Shown here piece after piece: positions 9,715-17,143 of a stretch of DNA of 17,143 nucleotides; position 1 is the first letter of the stretch; each line of letters opens with the position of its first letter. The position numbers and the translations under genes were made by a program. Source of the DNA: Acanthamoeba sp. SK_2022b (Eukaryota > Discosea > Longamoebia > Acanthamoebidae). The notes under the pieces were generated by a model. The model did no database searches and had not been told where the DNA came from. It worked only from the letters and a program-made list of their open reading frames with translations. The DNA lies in NCBI GenBank assembly GCA_027943245.1, contig JANDJZ010000004.1:1-17143 (forward strand), given 5' to 3'.

Positions 9715-10000
9715 GTTGTAGGTTTGGTCGCGCTGGTGTAGGTATGGTGATTTTCCCTCTCCAAAAGCGCGGGGCAGGAGTTTAGGTTTAGGGCAGACCT
9801 CCTTCGTGGAACGATACCGATCCGGTAACATCTACGGTCCCCGAGGAACACAGATGTCCCACATTCCGCAACATGCTTATCTCGTTAACATTCCTTGATA
9901 ATATGTAGAATGGCAAACATGTTGAGCTTTGTTCCTAAATCAGAGCTAAAGGAAACGCCCCTGGCCTGTAACGAAGAGAGAGAGGAGGCAAACTGGGAAG
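9715..10000. promoter_or_regulatory. divergent promoter region of the 14-3-3-like and secreted-protein genes
   Basis: The two genes are transcribed away from each other, so this gap must carry both promoters. It is less GC-rich than the exons, with an AT-rich core near 9880-9910. I recognise no certain TATA or initiator. The minus-strand frame stays open up to 9831, so part of this region may be coding. Confidence 0.45.
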
Positions 10001-11184
10001 ATGATGGTGAAGTTGATGACGTCGGCTGTTCTCTGTTTCCTCCTCCTCCTCTCCCTACTCAGCTGCGCCCCACCAGCAGCCGCACAGATCTCCATCATAA
10101 GCATGACGTCAGGACCGCTGGAGCTCACCCTCATCCCACACGCCCTCTCGGGCCTCCAGTGCTCTATGGCCGTCTGTCCTGAAGATACAGTCACAAACTT
10201 CTTCTTCAACGACGTTGTCCCCAACGACGATCCTTGCTACCTCGCAGATCTCCTTAGTGGGGCGGCTGACGGTACGTCGTAGAGATGATCCACAGGTTAA
10301 AAATCTGAACCGCTCAAGCATCTTCAGTCGTCGCCCGACCGCAAGCCAAGAAGAACGCTAACGCGTGCTTGTTCTTGCAGAGGGCATCTCCACTACGTCT
10401 TCTGACAACGATACGACAACGATGGAGTGGGGGATATCTAGCTTGCTGGATGCGGTGCTCAATGGCGGAGTGGAGTGCTCGACCAAGCTCAGGAACGTGT
10501 TCTCTGACTTTGCTTGCGGCGTTTCCGCAAACTGTACGCCCTGCAACTTGGCTTCATAGTGCACTCTGTCCCGTCCTTGCTCACCCTATCTTGGTTTTGC
10601 CACCGTGGGATATAGTCGACCTGTCTGACGTGAAGAAGGTGTACATGAGGATGATGGAAAACCTCACTCCGGAGGAAGTGAGCGACATCGGGTCTCTCGC
10701 TTCGTGCAACTGCACCGGTGAGTCTCGATTCATCGTTAACATGGTGTTACCCTCCTTCTGCTCCTCCGCTTGCATCAGCAACACCACCTGCCGTCTGGGT
10801 ACTAGCCATCTCCAAGCTGTCGTTCGACCCGTGCTTATGATCTCAAACATTCGTTCAGGCTACTCTGCAGAGGAAGCGGACGTCATCCTCTACCGTTACC
10901 AGCTGCGCAGCCTCAGGGAGAAGGTCAACGCGCACAGGTTGGCCCATTTATACTCAAGCCAAATGTCCCACAGCATGTGGACGATTCTGACTGTCTCTTT
11001 CCTGTGAAGGTGTGGCCTCAAACAGGCCGCACGCTCGGTAACCGATGTGGTCAAACTGCCAGCGAGCGCCTCGTACGGGGAGTTCCTCAAGGCGCAGGTG
11101 GCTTACCTTGACCAGTGCCTGCCCGATGCGTTGGCGCGGATCCCGAGCGAGCCCAACTACCAAACCCCATCCTACCAGCTCTGA
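10001..11184 (+). CDS. secreted cysteine-rich protein, unknown family
   Basis: I do not recognise a family. Exons are 10001-10271, 10381-10533, 10616-10717, 10859-10937 and 11010-11184; phases match, giving 259 aa and TGA. The start ATG (10001, with ATG also at 10004) opens a signal peptide: a Lys, then LCFLLLLSLLS, then a small-residue cleavage zone (APPAAAQ). The mature part has nine cysteines (in LQC, AVC, DPC, VEC, FAC, CNC twice, HRC, DQC) and ends in a Pro/Tyr-rich tail (EPNYQTPSYQL). NLT and NCT are possible N-glycosylation sites. No transmembrane segment follows the signal, so export or lysosomal delivery is likely. Exon 2 could be read through to a stop at 10557-10559, but the spliced form (N-F-D-L-S-D-V-K) keeps frame with good donor and acceptor. 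An AATAAA lies 152 nt after the stop. Confidence 0.75.
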
Positions 11185-11335
11185 GCAGTGCTCTCTTCTC
11201 ACCTCTTCCACGCCACCTTCGAAGCACGTTGTTGTAGCCTCCTCCTAACTGAACAGTATCAATCGCAACGTGTGCTCACCTAGCTGGTTTCTTTCTTGCT
11301 TGTTGACTTCTTCACAGCCAAGAGTTGACCAGTAC

Positions 11336-11341
11336 AATAAA
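11336..11341 (+). terminator. poly(A) signal AATAAA of the secreted-protein gene
   Basis: Canonical hexamer 152 nt downstream of the TGA at 11182-11184, with no other gene between. Confidence 0.65.
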
Positions 11342-12162
11342 AGGCCCAGCTCATCGAAAAAAGTCAGGTGGCAGTGCGTGCAGCTCTGTCAGTAGTGCCT
11401 CCTCCTCAATGGCGCCATCCTCCTCCGGTCTTGTTGGAGGAAATCGTTCACGTGCGTGCCAGGTGATCATCTCGCCCACAAAACCCAGCAGCGAGGCTAC
11501 CTGGACAAGTCGATGTGGCTCTCACAGCTGCCTAAATCGAGTGCCGGTACATTCGGATCGTTGTCGCCACACAGATCAGGCTTCCATGCGCAGCTGAGGC
11601 TCCCCAGTAGCACCACCACGACCTCCTTCATCGTCCACCTCGTTGGATCGTTGTTGTTGCCTTGAGGAGTGGGGGAGGAATGAGAGGTGGGCCTAAAGGA
11701 AGGTCAGCATATTGGCAAACGCCAAGTGGGGCAGTGCGCTCAAAAGGTCCATTATGTCTCCATACTTTTGGTGCCTTGGTCATTGTGCCATGCTTTGGCA
11801 AGGTGCCATGCTGCTTAACGTTTATTTCTGTTGCGAGCAGAACATGATTGTGCAGTGGAAACAATAAAAGGGTTTAGGTGCAACTCCACTGGCATAAGAA
11901 TTTACCCCTTTAAACAGGCCACGCACTTCATTGTTGCTAGAGGTGCGCATGTTTAGCTTGGTCGAGATGTGGTTGAGCAGGGTGTAGAGGCTCATAGAGC
12001 TTTCTTGTGGTGCCAATTATTCTCATTGTTGAGCTTGTGTTGTGAAAAGAGTGGTGTGAACTGTCCTCTTCATCTGTTGCCCATTTGGCGCTGGGGGTGG
12101 TCGTTCTTGACTGGAGAACACTGACGCCTGGAGGTGGGGAAGATGAAGATGATATTGGTGGT
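11342..12162. other. intergenic stretch without a supported gene
   Basis: Short open frames exist on both strands, but none has the strong third-position G/C bias of the neighbouring genes, a signal peptide, or a family motif I recognise. Composition is closer to even than in the coding regions. It may be non-coding or part of the decayed locus that follows. Confidence 0.5.
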
Positions 12163-12740
12163 CGTTGCGGTTGCTGTGGCGAAGTGACACGCACAGGCGT
12201 ATCCGCTTTCAAGCTCGCTAAGAAGCTCGACCGCATCTTGCCCAAGCTCGCCAAGTGTATGACATGCCATCCCTACCGCTCGCCTTAAGCTTGTTAACGT
12301 GTGTTGGGCGGGTCGTCATGGCGGCTGCCTTCACACCAATCAAATACTCGCCCGACTTGTTCAAGCTTGTGGCATTCTTCTGTCTTGGCAACAGCTGCTT
12401 GAGCGGCTACACCATCACCCGCCTGCACCATCGGGGAGGACCAGATCCTCCTGCTAGGTGACCCTGGCACAGCTACCTCCTCCTTTCTCGTCTCAGTCAC
12501 CTTCACGCATGACTGATGGTATGAGCGGATGGCAACCCGTGGTGAACACAGGACCTGAAGCGGTGGAGGAGTTCGACAACGCCAAGATGGAGTTATTCCT
12601 GGGTGCCCAGTCTGATCAACTCCTGCTCCATCGATGGTTGCCCTCCCAACGCCACCTCGACACTCAACTGCCGCCTAAGCCTCCTCCACGGCTTCCCAAC
12701 GACCCCATCTTCCCCGTTGCCCAAGCACCTGAGCTTGAAT
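12163..12740 (+). pseudogene. probable decayed MCM replicative-helicase fragment
   Basis: MCM2-7 proteins form the hexameric replication helicase. Three stretches in different frames resemble MCM blocks in the correct order. At about 12178-12260, GEVTRTGV followed by PKLAKCMTC resembles the N-terminal VVTRRTGVFPQLK and zinc-binding part. At 12436-12495, EDQILLLGDPGTATSSFL resembles the Walker A block (family form LLLGDPGTAKSQFL). At about 12573-12640, VEEFDNAKM and NSCSIDGCPPNA resemble Walker B (DEFDKM) and CSVIAAANP. The Walker A lysine is Thr (ACC), and frame 1 has TGA before (12400-12402) and after (within 12512-12515). No intron model restores one frame. The Walker A match is the strong evidence; the flanking matches are weaker. 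Confidence 0.45.
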
Positions 12741-13331
12741 AACGCGTCAGTTCTTGTTTGTGATTCTTTACACTGGATCTCTTGCTCGATCTTGCTCTTT
12801 GCCCACCGCAAATCAGAAGCCACCAGTAGCGATCCCAGGTCATCCTTGAGGTGTCGCCTTCTTGCCTAATTTCCGCTGGGAACGCCACGAGCCCCATGGG
12901 CTGGGAAAGGAGTGGTTTCCCGAGGCGATGATGTTCCACCACGGCATGTTAGGCGCGGCCCGAAGAGCACACCCCTTGCACTTCGCCCAGACTTCGCCCT
13001 AGTGTGCGTCGCCCTCTTCGTTCCGGCCCGTACCCCGAGTGCCGTAACGAGAGGCGCTCAGTTTCCCGTTCAGCGTTAGAGGGTCGGAGTTGAGAGCTGT
13101 ACACGCGCCACCCCTTCGTATCCATCGTACATCATCAAGCCAAGGCCTTGACAAGAATCAAGTACGCCCTTTCATGTTTCATCTCTGAGTGATTTCGCTT
13201 TTCCCCCCTCACTTGAAGGTTCATTTGTTGCTCCTTCGATTCAATGTGTGCTGCCATTTGCACGCATTCTAAATCTAGAAAATATCTACATTAAAAATCA
13301 GAAATTGAACATCAAGTAGCAAGAAAGACGA
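12741..13331. other. intergenic region and likely PEX11 promoter/5' UTR
   Basis: No coding signal is visible. A donor-like gtacgc at 13163 and acceptor-like tctag near 13276-13280 or cag near 13297-13303 would allow a 5' UTR intron before the ATG at 13332, but this is speculative. Confidence 0.4.
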
Positions 13332-14174
13332 ATGGCTAGCACTGGCATCTCCCCCTTCCCGCCCATCCGCTTCGATCAAGCCGTCAAGTTTGCGAACGAT
13401 GCCAGCGGTAAGGACCGGCTTCTCCGCCTCTTCATCTACGTCGGGCGGCTCGCCATGTGGGCCCTCAAGCGGCGCGGGCTGGCCGAGGCCGCCGCGCGCA
13501 TCAAGGCGCTCGACTCGGCGTTCAACCACACGCGGCGGGTCCTGCGTCTGGGCAAGCTGGGCAACGCCGTCAAGCAGTGGAACGACTGCAACGCCAAGTT
13601 TGGGAGCGCCGCCAAGTGGGCCTTCTTCGCCGTCGAGCTCTTCAAGATCACGGCGGGCAACGTCTACATCTGCTGCGACCACATGCGATGGCTGGGCGAG
13701 ATCGGCGTCTTCAAGTCCATCGACTGGAAGAAGTGGGGCGACTGGTCGACGTGGTGCTGGTTCGCCGGCCTCGTCGGCTCGCTCGTCATGGACGCCCTCC
13801 AGCTGCGCGCCAGTCTCGCTCGTGAGCAGCTCCTCCTCCAAGATTTGAAGGACAGCCAGCAGCCCCACCAGCTCGACCAGCGACTCCAGCAGGAGGCGGG
13901 CCGCGACGCCCCCGGCGACGCCCCGCCGCCCAAGGCGCGCGACGAGGAGCGCACGCAGCAGGCGGAGAAGTCGCTCCAGCAGCTGCGCAAGGCGCGCGAG
14001 CTCATCTACTGGGACGTGGCCAAGAACGTGTGGGACGCGCCGCTGGCCGTGGTCGGCTCGTTCAAGCTCACGGGCACGCCCGGCGGCGTGCTCGAGCTGT
14101 GCGGCACCATGTCCTCCCTCATCAACGTCTACCTCTCCTGGCGCGCCATGTTCCCTCCTCCCGCGCCCAAGTAG
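13332..14174 (+). CDS. PEX11: PEX11-family peroxisomal membrane protein
   Basis: PEX11 proteins sit in the peroxisomal membrane, bend and elongate it, and recruit the fission machinery. This is a single open exon of 280 codons, near the family's usual 235-280. Family features are SGKDRLLRLFIYVGRLAMWA at about residues 24-44 (the conserved amphipathic helix after a GRDK-like motif) and the second block ALDSAFNHTRRVLRLGKLGN. Next come the aromatic middle part VELFKITAGNVYICCDHMRW and a hydrophobic segment WFAGLVGSLVMDALQLR. A Gln/Asp/Arg-rich linker (about 175-225) leads to the C-terminal hydrophobic segment LELCGTMSSLINVYLSW. Start context is aagacgaATGG. It is the only long gene here without introns, although its third positions are as G/C-rich as those of its neighbours. 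Two AATAAA signals follow. Confidence 0.88.
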   Translation: MASTGISPFPPIRFDQAVKFANDASGKDRLLRLFIYVGRLAMWALKRRGLAEAAARIKALDSAFNHTRRVLRLGKLGNAVKQWNDCNAKFGSAAKWAFFAVELFKITAGNVYICCDHMRWLGEIGVFKSIDWKKWGDWSTWCWFAGLVGSLVMDALQLRASLAREQLLLQDLKDSQQPHQLDQRLQQEAGRDAPGDAPPPKARDEERTQQAEKSLQQLRKARELIYWDVAKNVWDAPLAVVGSFKLTGTPGGVLELCGTMSSLINVYLSWRAMFPPPAPK

Positions 14175-14318
14175 TAGAACCCATCATCACCCCACCCCAA
14201 ACCAAAGGCCCCCCTCCCTCTCTTTCTCTGTCTATTGGTTGACCTTTTACTTCCTCCTACTGCGTCACTGCACCGCCACCATGTACAGGGTGGTGATGGC
14301 CTTGGAGAAATACAGATT

Positions 14319-14343
14319 AATAAAATCAGAAATGTTTAATAAA
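14319..14343 (+). terminator. two poly(A) signals downstream of PEX11
   Basis: AATAAA occurs at 14319-14324 and again at 14338-14343, 145 and 164 nt after the stop, in locally AT-rich sequence. Confidence 0.75.
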
Positions 14344-14507
14344 ATCATGAATCATTATTAATGTTTCATCCCATGCATTCCCCCGAAAGCGGTATGTCGG
14401 GGCTCTACAACCTAAAAAGGACAGTCAAGGAAGGGGGCAAAGCTTTTCGCCGGGAGAGGTGATCTTTCTCTTTCTCCACCTCCTCCGCCACGAGCCACCA
14501 CAAAGCC

Positions 14508-14804
14508 ATGTCCAACTACGCCTACCAGCCGTTGGGAGAGCACCCCCAGCAACAGTACGGGCTCCAGCCTCCCGCTCAGCAACAGTACCCTCCTCAGCAG
14601 GGAGCTCCGCTGTACCAGCCCTACGCCCCGGCGCCCCAGCAGCCCGCGCCCCATCATCATCACCACCACTCCACCAGCGCCACCCCGGTGATCATCCACC
14701 AGCAGCCACAGGGCCCCAACCACGCCCTGTGGTGCCTGCTCACCGTCCTCACGGGCGGGCTCGCCATCCCTTGCTGGCTGTGCGCCTGCTGCGCCAGCGC
14801 GTAG
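14508..14804 (+). CDS. small Pro/Gln/Tyr-rich protein with hydrophobic Cys-rich C-terminus
   Basis: Single exon, 98 aa, stop TAG. Residues 1-50 are Pro/Gln/Tyr-rich with repeated QQQY and YQP units. A run of six His follows (CAT x3, CAC x3), then a short polar linker. The last about 27 residues are one hydrophobic segment with Trp and Cys (HALWCLLTVLTGGLAIPCWL, then CACCASA). The segment resembles small membrane or lipid-modified proteins in which a Pro/Gln-rich cytosolic arm precedes one membrane helix; the C-terminal cysteines could be palmitoylated. Similar LTxLTGGLxxPxWL segments occur in diverse small membrane proteins, but I cannot name a family. Start context (agccATGT) is acceptable and AATAAA lies 162 nt after the stop. 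Confidence 0.72.
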   Translation: MSNYAYQPLGEHPQQQYGLQPPAQQQYPPQQGAPLYQPYAPAPQQPAPHHHHHHSTSATPVIIHQQPQGPNHALWCLLTVLTGGLAIPCWLCACCASA

Positions 14805-14965
14805 AGACCCGGCCATCGACTTGCCTCCCTCGAGAGCTCTCTCTCTCGACCTTCAACGCCGTCACGAGCTGTAGGCGGTGAGGTCGACGACGACGTGTCT
14901 TGGCCTGTCTACGGATTGACTGTTGAAGGAGGGGGGAGGGGGCTACTACTGCGTCGCAGGAGATA

Positions 14966-14981
14966 AATAAAAACAAATAAA
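14966..14981 (+). terminator. two poly(A) signals for the 98-aa gene
   Basis: AATAAA at 14966-14971 and 14976-14981, just before the CAAA repeat. Confidence 0.7.
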
Positions 14982-15048
14982 ACAAACAAACAAACAAACA
15001 AACAAACAAACAAACAAACAAACAAACAAACAAACAAACAAACAAACA
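14973..15048 (+). repeat. CAAA tetranucleotide repeat
   Basis: About 16 perfect AAAC/CAAA units occupy the gap between two convergent genes. On the minus strand it is (TTTG)n, about 50 nt beyond the stop of the His-rich gene and probably within its 3' UTR or just past it. Confidence 0.95.
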
Positions 15049-15098
15049 ATTCTATTACAGTTTTGTGGATTTGTTTGTTGAGACACTCCTCTACTCGA

Positions 15099-15845
15099 CT
15101 AGGACGAGCCCGTTTTGCCGTGTTGGCCTTCCTCCTCGTTGGGGCCCACGTGGTGGTGATGGTGGTGGTGATGGTGGTGGTAGGCCGACACGTAGGCGTC
15201 CTCGTCCCCCGCCGGCCCCTGTTGGCCCACGTCGTCGGCCGCCATCTCCCCCATCGCCTGCCCGTCGTCGTGCTCCCCCTCGCCGCCGTGGTGCTGCTGG
15301 TCGTGGTGGTCCGCATCGTGGAAGCTCATCTCCGACATCTGAGTGCGCTCGTCAGCCACTCGCGTGTCGCGTGTCGTGTGTCGTGTGTCGTGTGTCGTGT
15401 GTCGTGTGTCGTGTGTCGTGTGTCGTGTGTCGTACATCGAGGTGGTCAGACTCGTTTTGGATGACCTCGACCATGTGCACGGACCCGTCGGACTCGGACA
15501 CGGAGACGTGGTGCATGGGGTGGAGGTGGTGGTGATGGTGGTGGTGGTGGTGGTGCATCTCCTCGTGCAGGGCATCGCCCATGCCCTCCATGCCCTCCTT
15601 GTCCCCCTCCTTCATCTCCTCGCCCTGTGATGGAGAGAGAGAGAAACATGAACACTCGTTGTCCTTTCTCTCTCGTCGTCATCATCATACCATGAAGTGC
15701 TGCAGGGCGGCGCCCAGGTCGCTGTGGGCGTGAGCGTAGAGCGAGTGTTGGCCGTTGGGATCCATCGTCAGCTCGACCCCCGCGGCCGACACGCTCGCCA
15801 GCGCGGCCGGGTCGAACGTGAACCTACGCAGCAGCAACACAACAC

Positions 15846-15905
<60 letters not shown>

Positions 15906-16193
15906 GTCAGCACGCGCTCGTACAACGCGACACGCGCACGATGGTTGGGAGGGAGGGGGGGGCTGTACTCGGCGGTGGCGGCGGGGCCCGTGGAGGTGAG
16001 CTTGGCGTAGACGGGGTAGTAGGTGGCGCTCACCAGCGCGCCGCCGGTGCCCGCCGTCGTGTAGCTCGTCGGGAAGTTGTAGGCGAACGGCGACATCATG
16101 CCCACCTGCTCCCCCACGCCCACGCCCTGCTGCTGCTGCTGTTGTTGGGCGATGAGCTCGGCCACGGAGCCCGCCGTCGCCGCGACGCCGCCG

Positions 16194-16227
<34 letters not shown>

Positions 16228-16264
16228 GCCCGGCGGACACGTGCGGGTCGACGCCGCCGGCGCC
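15099..16264 (-). CDS. histidine/glutamine-rich protein, 5' end cut at palindrome centre
   Basis: I do not recognise a family. Exons in transcript order are about 16264-15969 (open at its 5' end), 15823-15691, 15624-15436 and 15338-15099, ending in TAG; phases match. The protein begins with Gln runs (10 CAG codons at 16196-16225 and a second block at about 16125-16146), then a Ser/Thr/Tyr-rich part (MSPFAYNFPTSYTTAGTGG). A folded-looking segment (FTFDPAALASVSAAGVELTM) follows, then an acidic Met/Glu stretch. Two runs of ten His (HEEM-His10-LHPMHH and SAY-His10-VGP) are separated by a His/Asp/Glu-rich region. The last intron (15339-15435) is chosen because it removes a CGACACA repeat and ends in CAG. 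No start codon is seen: the left arm stops at the inversion point, so the N-terminus is missing. Metal binding is possible from composition only. Confidence 0.7.
15368..15435 (-). repeat. CGACACA heptamer repeat at a splice donor
   Basis: About nine 7-nt units lie in the last intron of the His-rich gene, starting directly after its donor gtacgacacac (sense). The same repeat recurs at 17086-17143 in the inverted copy. Confidence 0.93.
15849..15903 (-). repeat. TG (sense) and CG microsatellite in His-rich gene intron
   Basis: A CA run (15849-15890) followed by CG dinucleotides (15891-15903) on the plus strand. In the gene's sense it reads CG then TG, ending about 25 nt before the acceptor at 15824. 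Confidence 0.95.
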
Positions 16265-16611
16265 GGTGAGTAGCCGGGCGCGGACGGCGTCGACCAGCAC
16301 GTGTCCTCCAGCAGCAGCAGCAACGCAGCAGCAGCAGAACGGCAGCCGCGGCGACGACTCCGTGGCCGAGCTCATCGCCCAACAGCAGCAGCAACAGCAG
16401 CAGGGCGTGGGCGTGGGAGCAGGTGGGCGTGATGTCGCCGTTCGCCTACAACTTCCCGACGAGCTACGACGGCGGGCACCGGCACGCTGGTGAGCACCTA
16501 CTACCGTACATAAGCTCACCTCCACGGGCCCCGCCGCCACCATGAGCCGCCCCCTCCCCTCCTCCAACCATCGTGCGCGCGTGTCGCGTTGTACGAGCGC
16601 GTGCTGACTGC

Positions 16612-16620
16612 GTGTGTGTG

Positions 16621-16672
<52 letters not shown>
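16612..16672 (+). repeat. TG microsatellite in the inverted copy
   Basis: Counterpart of the run at 15849-15890, but longer. The CG part is replaced by cgtgtgtgtgttg, so the two arms have diverged here. Confidence 0.95.
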
Positions 16673-16673
<1 letters not shown>

Positions 16674-16864
16674 GCTGCTGCGTAGGTTCACGTTCGACCC
16701 GGCCGCGCTGGCGAGCGTGTCGGCCGCGGGGGTCGAGCTGACGATGGATCCCAACGGCCAACACTCGCTCTACGCCCACGCACACAGCGACCTGGGCGCC
16801 GCCCTGCAGCACTTCATGGTATGATGATGACGACGAGAGAGAAAGGACAACGAGTGTTCATGTT

Positions 16865-16888
16865 TCTCTCTCTCTCTCTCTCTCTCTC
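16865..16888 (+). repeat. CT run, longer than in the opposite arm
   Basis: About 12 CT units lie just before the acceptor of a 78-nt intron. The matching left-arm run (near 15632-15645) has about half as many. Confidence 0.9.
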
Positions 16889-17143
16889 CATCACAGGGCG
16901 AGGAGATGAAGGAGGGGGACAAGGAGGGCATGGAGGGCATGGGCGATGCCCTGCACGAGGAGATGCACCACCACCACCACCATCATCACCACCACCTCCA
17001 CCCCATGCACCACGTCTCCGTGTCCGAGTCCGACGGGTCCGTGCACATGGTCGAGGTCATCCAAAACGAGTCTGACCACCTCGATGTACGACACACGACA
17101 CACGACACACGACACACGACACACGACACACGACACACGACAC

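Larger units (their letters stand above)
15378..17143. repeat. large near-palindrome (inverted duplication) reaching the window end
   Basis: The left arm (about 15378-16264) and right arm (about 16278-17143) are reverse complements. The central stem is 16247-16264 with 16277-16294 and the loop is the 12 nt 16265-16276. Matching landmarks include exons of identical length (133 nt: 15691-15823 and 16686-16818; 189 nt: 15436-15624 and 16897-17085), the TG intron, the CT intron run and the CGACACA repeat. The distal part differs by a few substitutions and repeat lengths. The part near the centre carries many small indels. Confidence 0.92.
16278..17143 (+). pseudogene. inverted second copy of the His-rich gene, frame-broken and cut by the window end
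   Basis: Exons at 16686-16818 and 16897-17085 encode the same protein segments as the minus-strand copy (FTFDPAALASV, and HEEM followed by ten His). The preceding part (16278-about 16520), which should hold the Gln-rich exon, differs by several small deletions: 2 nt near 16415, 2 nt near 16467, and further losses between 16480 and 16530. These break the frame, and the donor equivalent to 15968 is lost. The window ends 58 nt into the next intron. It may be a degraded copy, a second haplotype, or poor sequence. Confidence 0.7.

Noticed and set aside
9427..9741. Plus-strand 104-codon open frame opposite the 14-3-3 extension
   Set aside because: It lacks features of its own, and the minus-strand frame has the stronger G/C third-position bias.
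10365..10559. Exon 2 of the secreted-protein gene ending at an in-frame TAG near 10557
   Set aside because: A donor at 10534 joins in phase to an acceptor at 10615, giving a longer product with further Cys-containing exons and a good C-terminus.
13163..13300. 5' UTR intron before PEX11
   Set aside because: Donor- and acceptor-like sites exist, but nothing in the sequence forces their use.
15063..15535. Plus-strand open frames rich in Val/Arg opposite the His-rich gene
   Set aside because: Antisense of CAC/CAT runs and of the heptamer repeat; no start context or family feature, while the minus strand has consistent splice sites.

Overview
The window is nuclear DNA from an intron-rich, GC-rich eukaryote. 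Exons favour G/C in third codon positions and are cut by many short GT-AG introns packed with microsatellites and homopolymers. An amoebozoan such as Acanthamoeba fits best, but this is inferred from gene style, not from a marker sequence. All gene models were built by hand: splice sites were chosen so that phases match and family motifs join across exons.

Layout, left to right. (1) The 3' part of a SART1/Snu66 gene (U4/U6.U5 tri-snRNP splicing factor), plus strand, 1-2099, 8 exons. (2) A complete 23-exon SPX-EXS gene of the XPR1/SYG1/PHO1 phosphate-exporter family, plus strand, 2476-7872, predicted 927 aa. Its SPX domain is split by a long charged insertion. (3) A divergent 14-3-3 gene on the minus strand, 8038-9714, convergent with XPR1, with extensions at both ends. 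(4) A 5-exon gene for a small secreted cysteine-rich protein of unknown family, plus strand, 10001-11184. (5) About 2.1 kb with no convincing intact gene but with scattered MCM-helicase-like peptides, including a Walker A whose lysine is replaced; probably a decayed MCM copy. (6) An intronless PEX11 gene (peroxisome membrane elongation), 13332-14174. (7) A 98-aa Pro/Gln-rich protein with a polyHis run and a hydrophobic Cys-rich C-terminus, 14508-14804. (8) A histidine-rich gene on the minus strand, 15099 to about 16264, followed by its own inverted copy on the plus strand, about 16278-17143. Together these form a near-palindrome with a 12-nt centre that runs off the window end.

The genes are unrelated housekeeping or cell-biology genes and form no pathway. 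The most notable features lie outside ordinary gene content: the terminal inverted duplication with its degraded central part; unusual intron ends (acceptors preceded by runs of 11 G or 17 A, a GC-AG intron, a C-tract/G-tract intron that can fold on itself); repeated CACGA-type minisatellites placed directly after splice donors; and sense-strand TG repeats close to acceptors. I see no intact new defence or mobile system.
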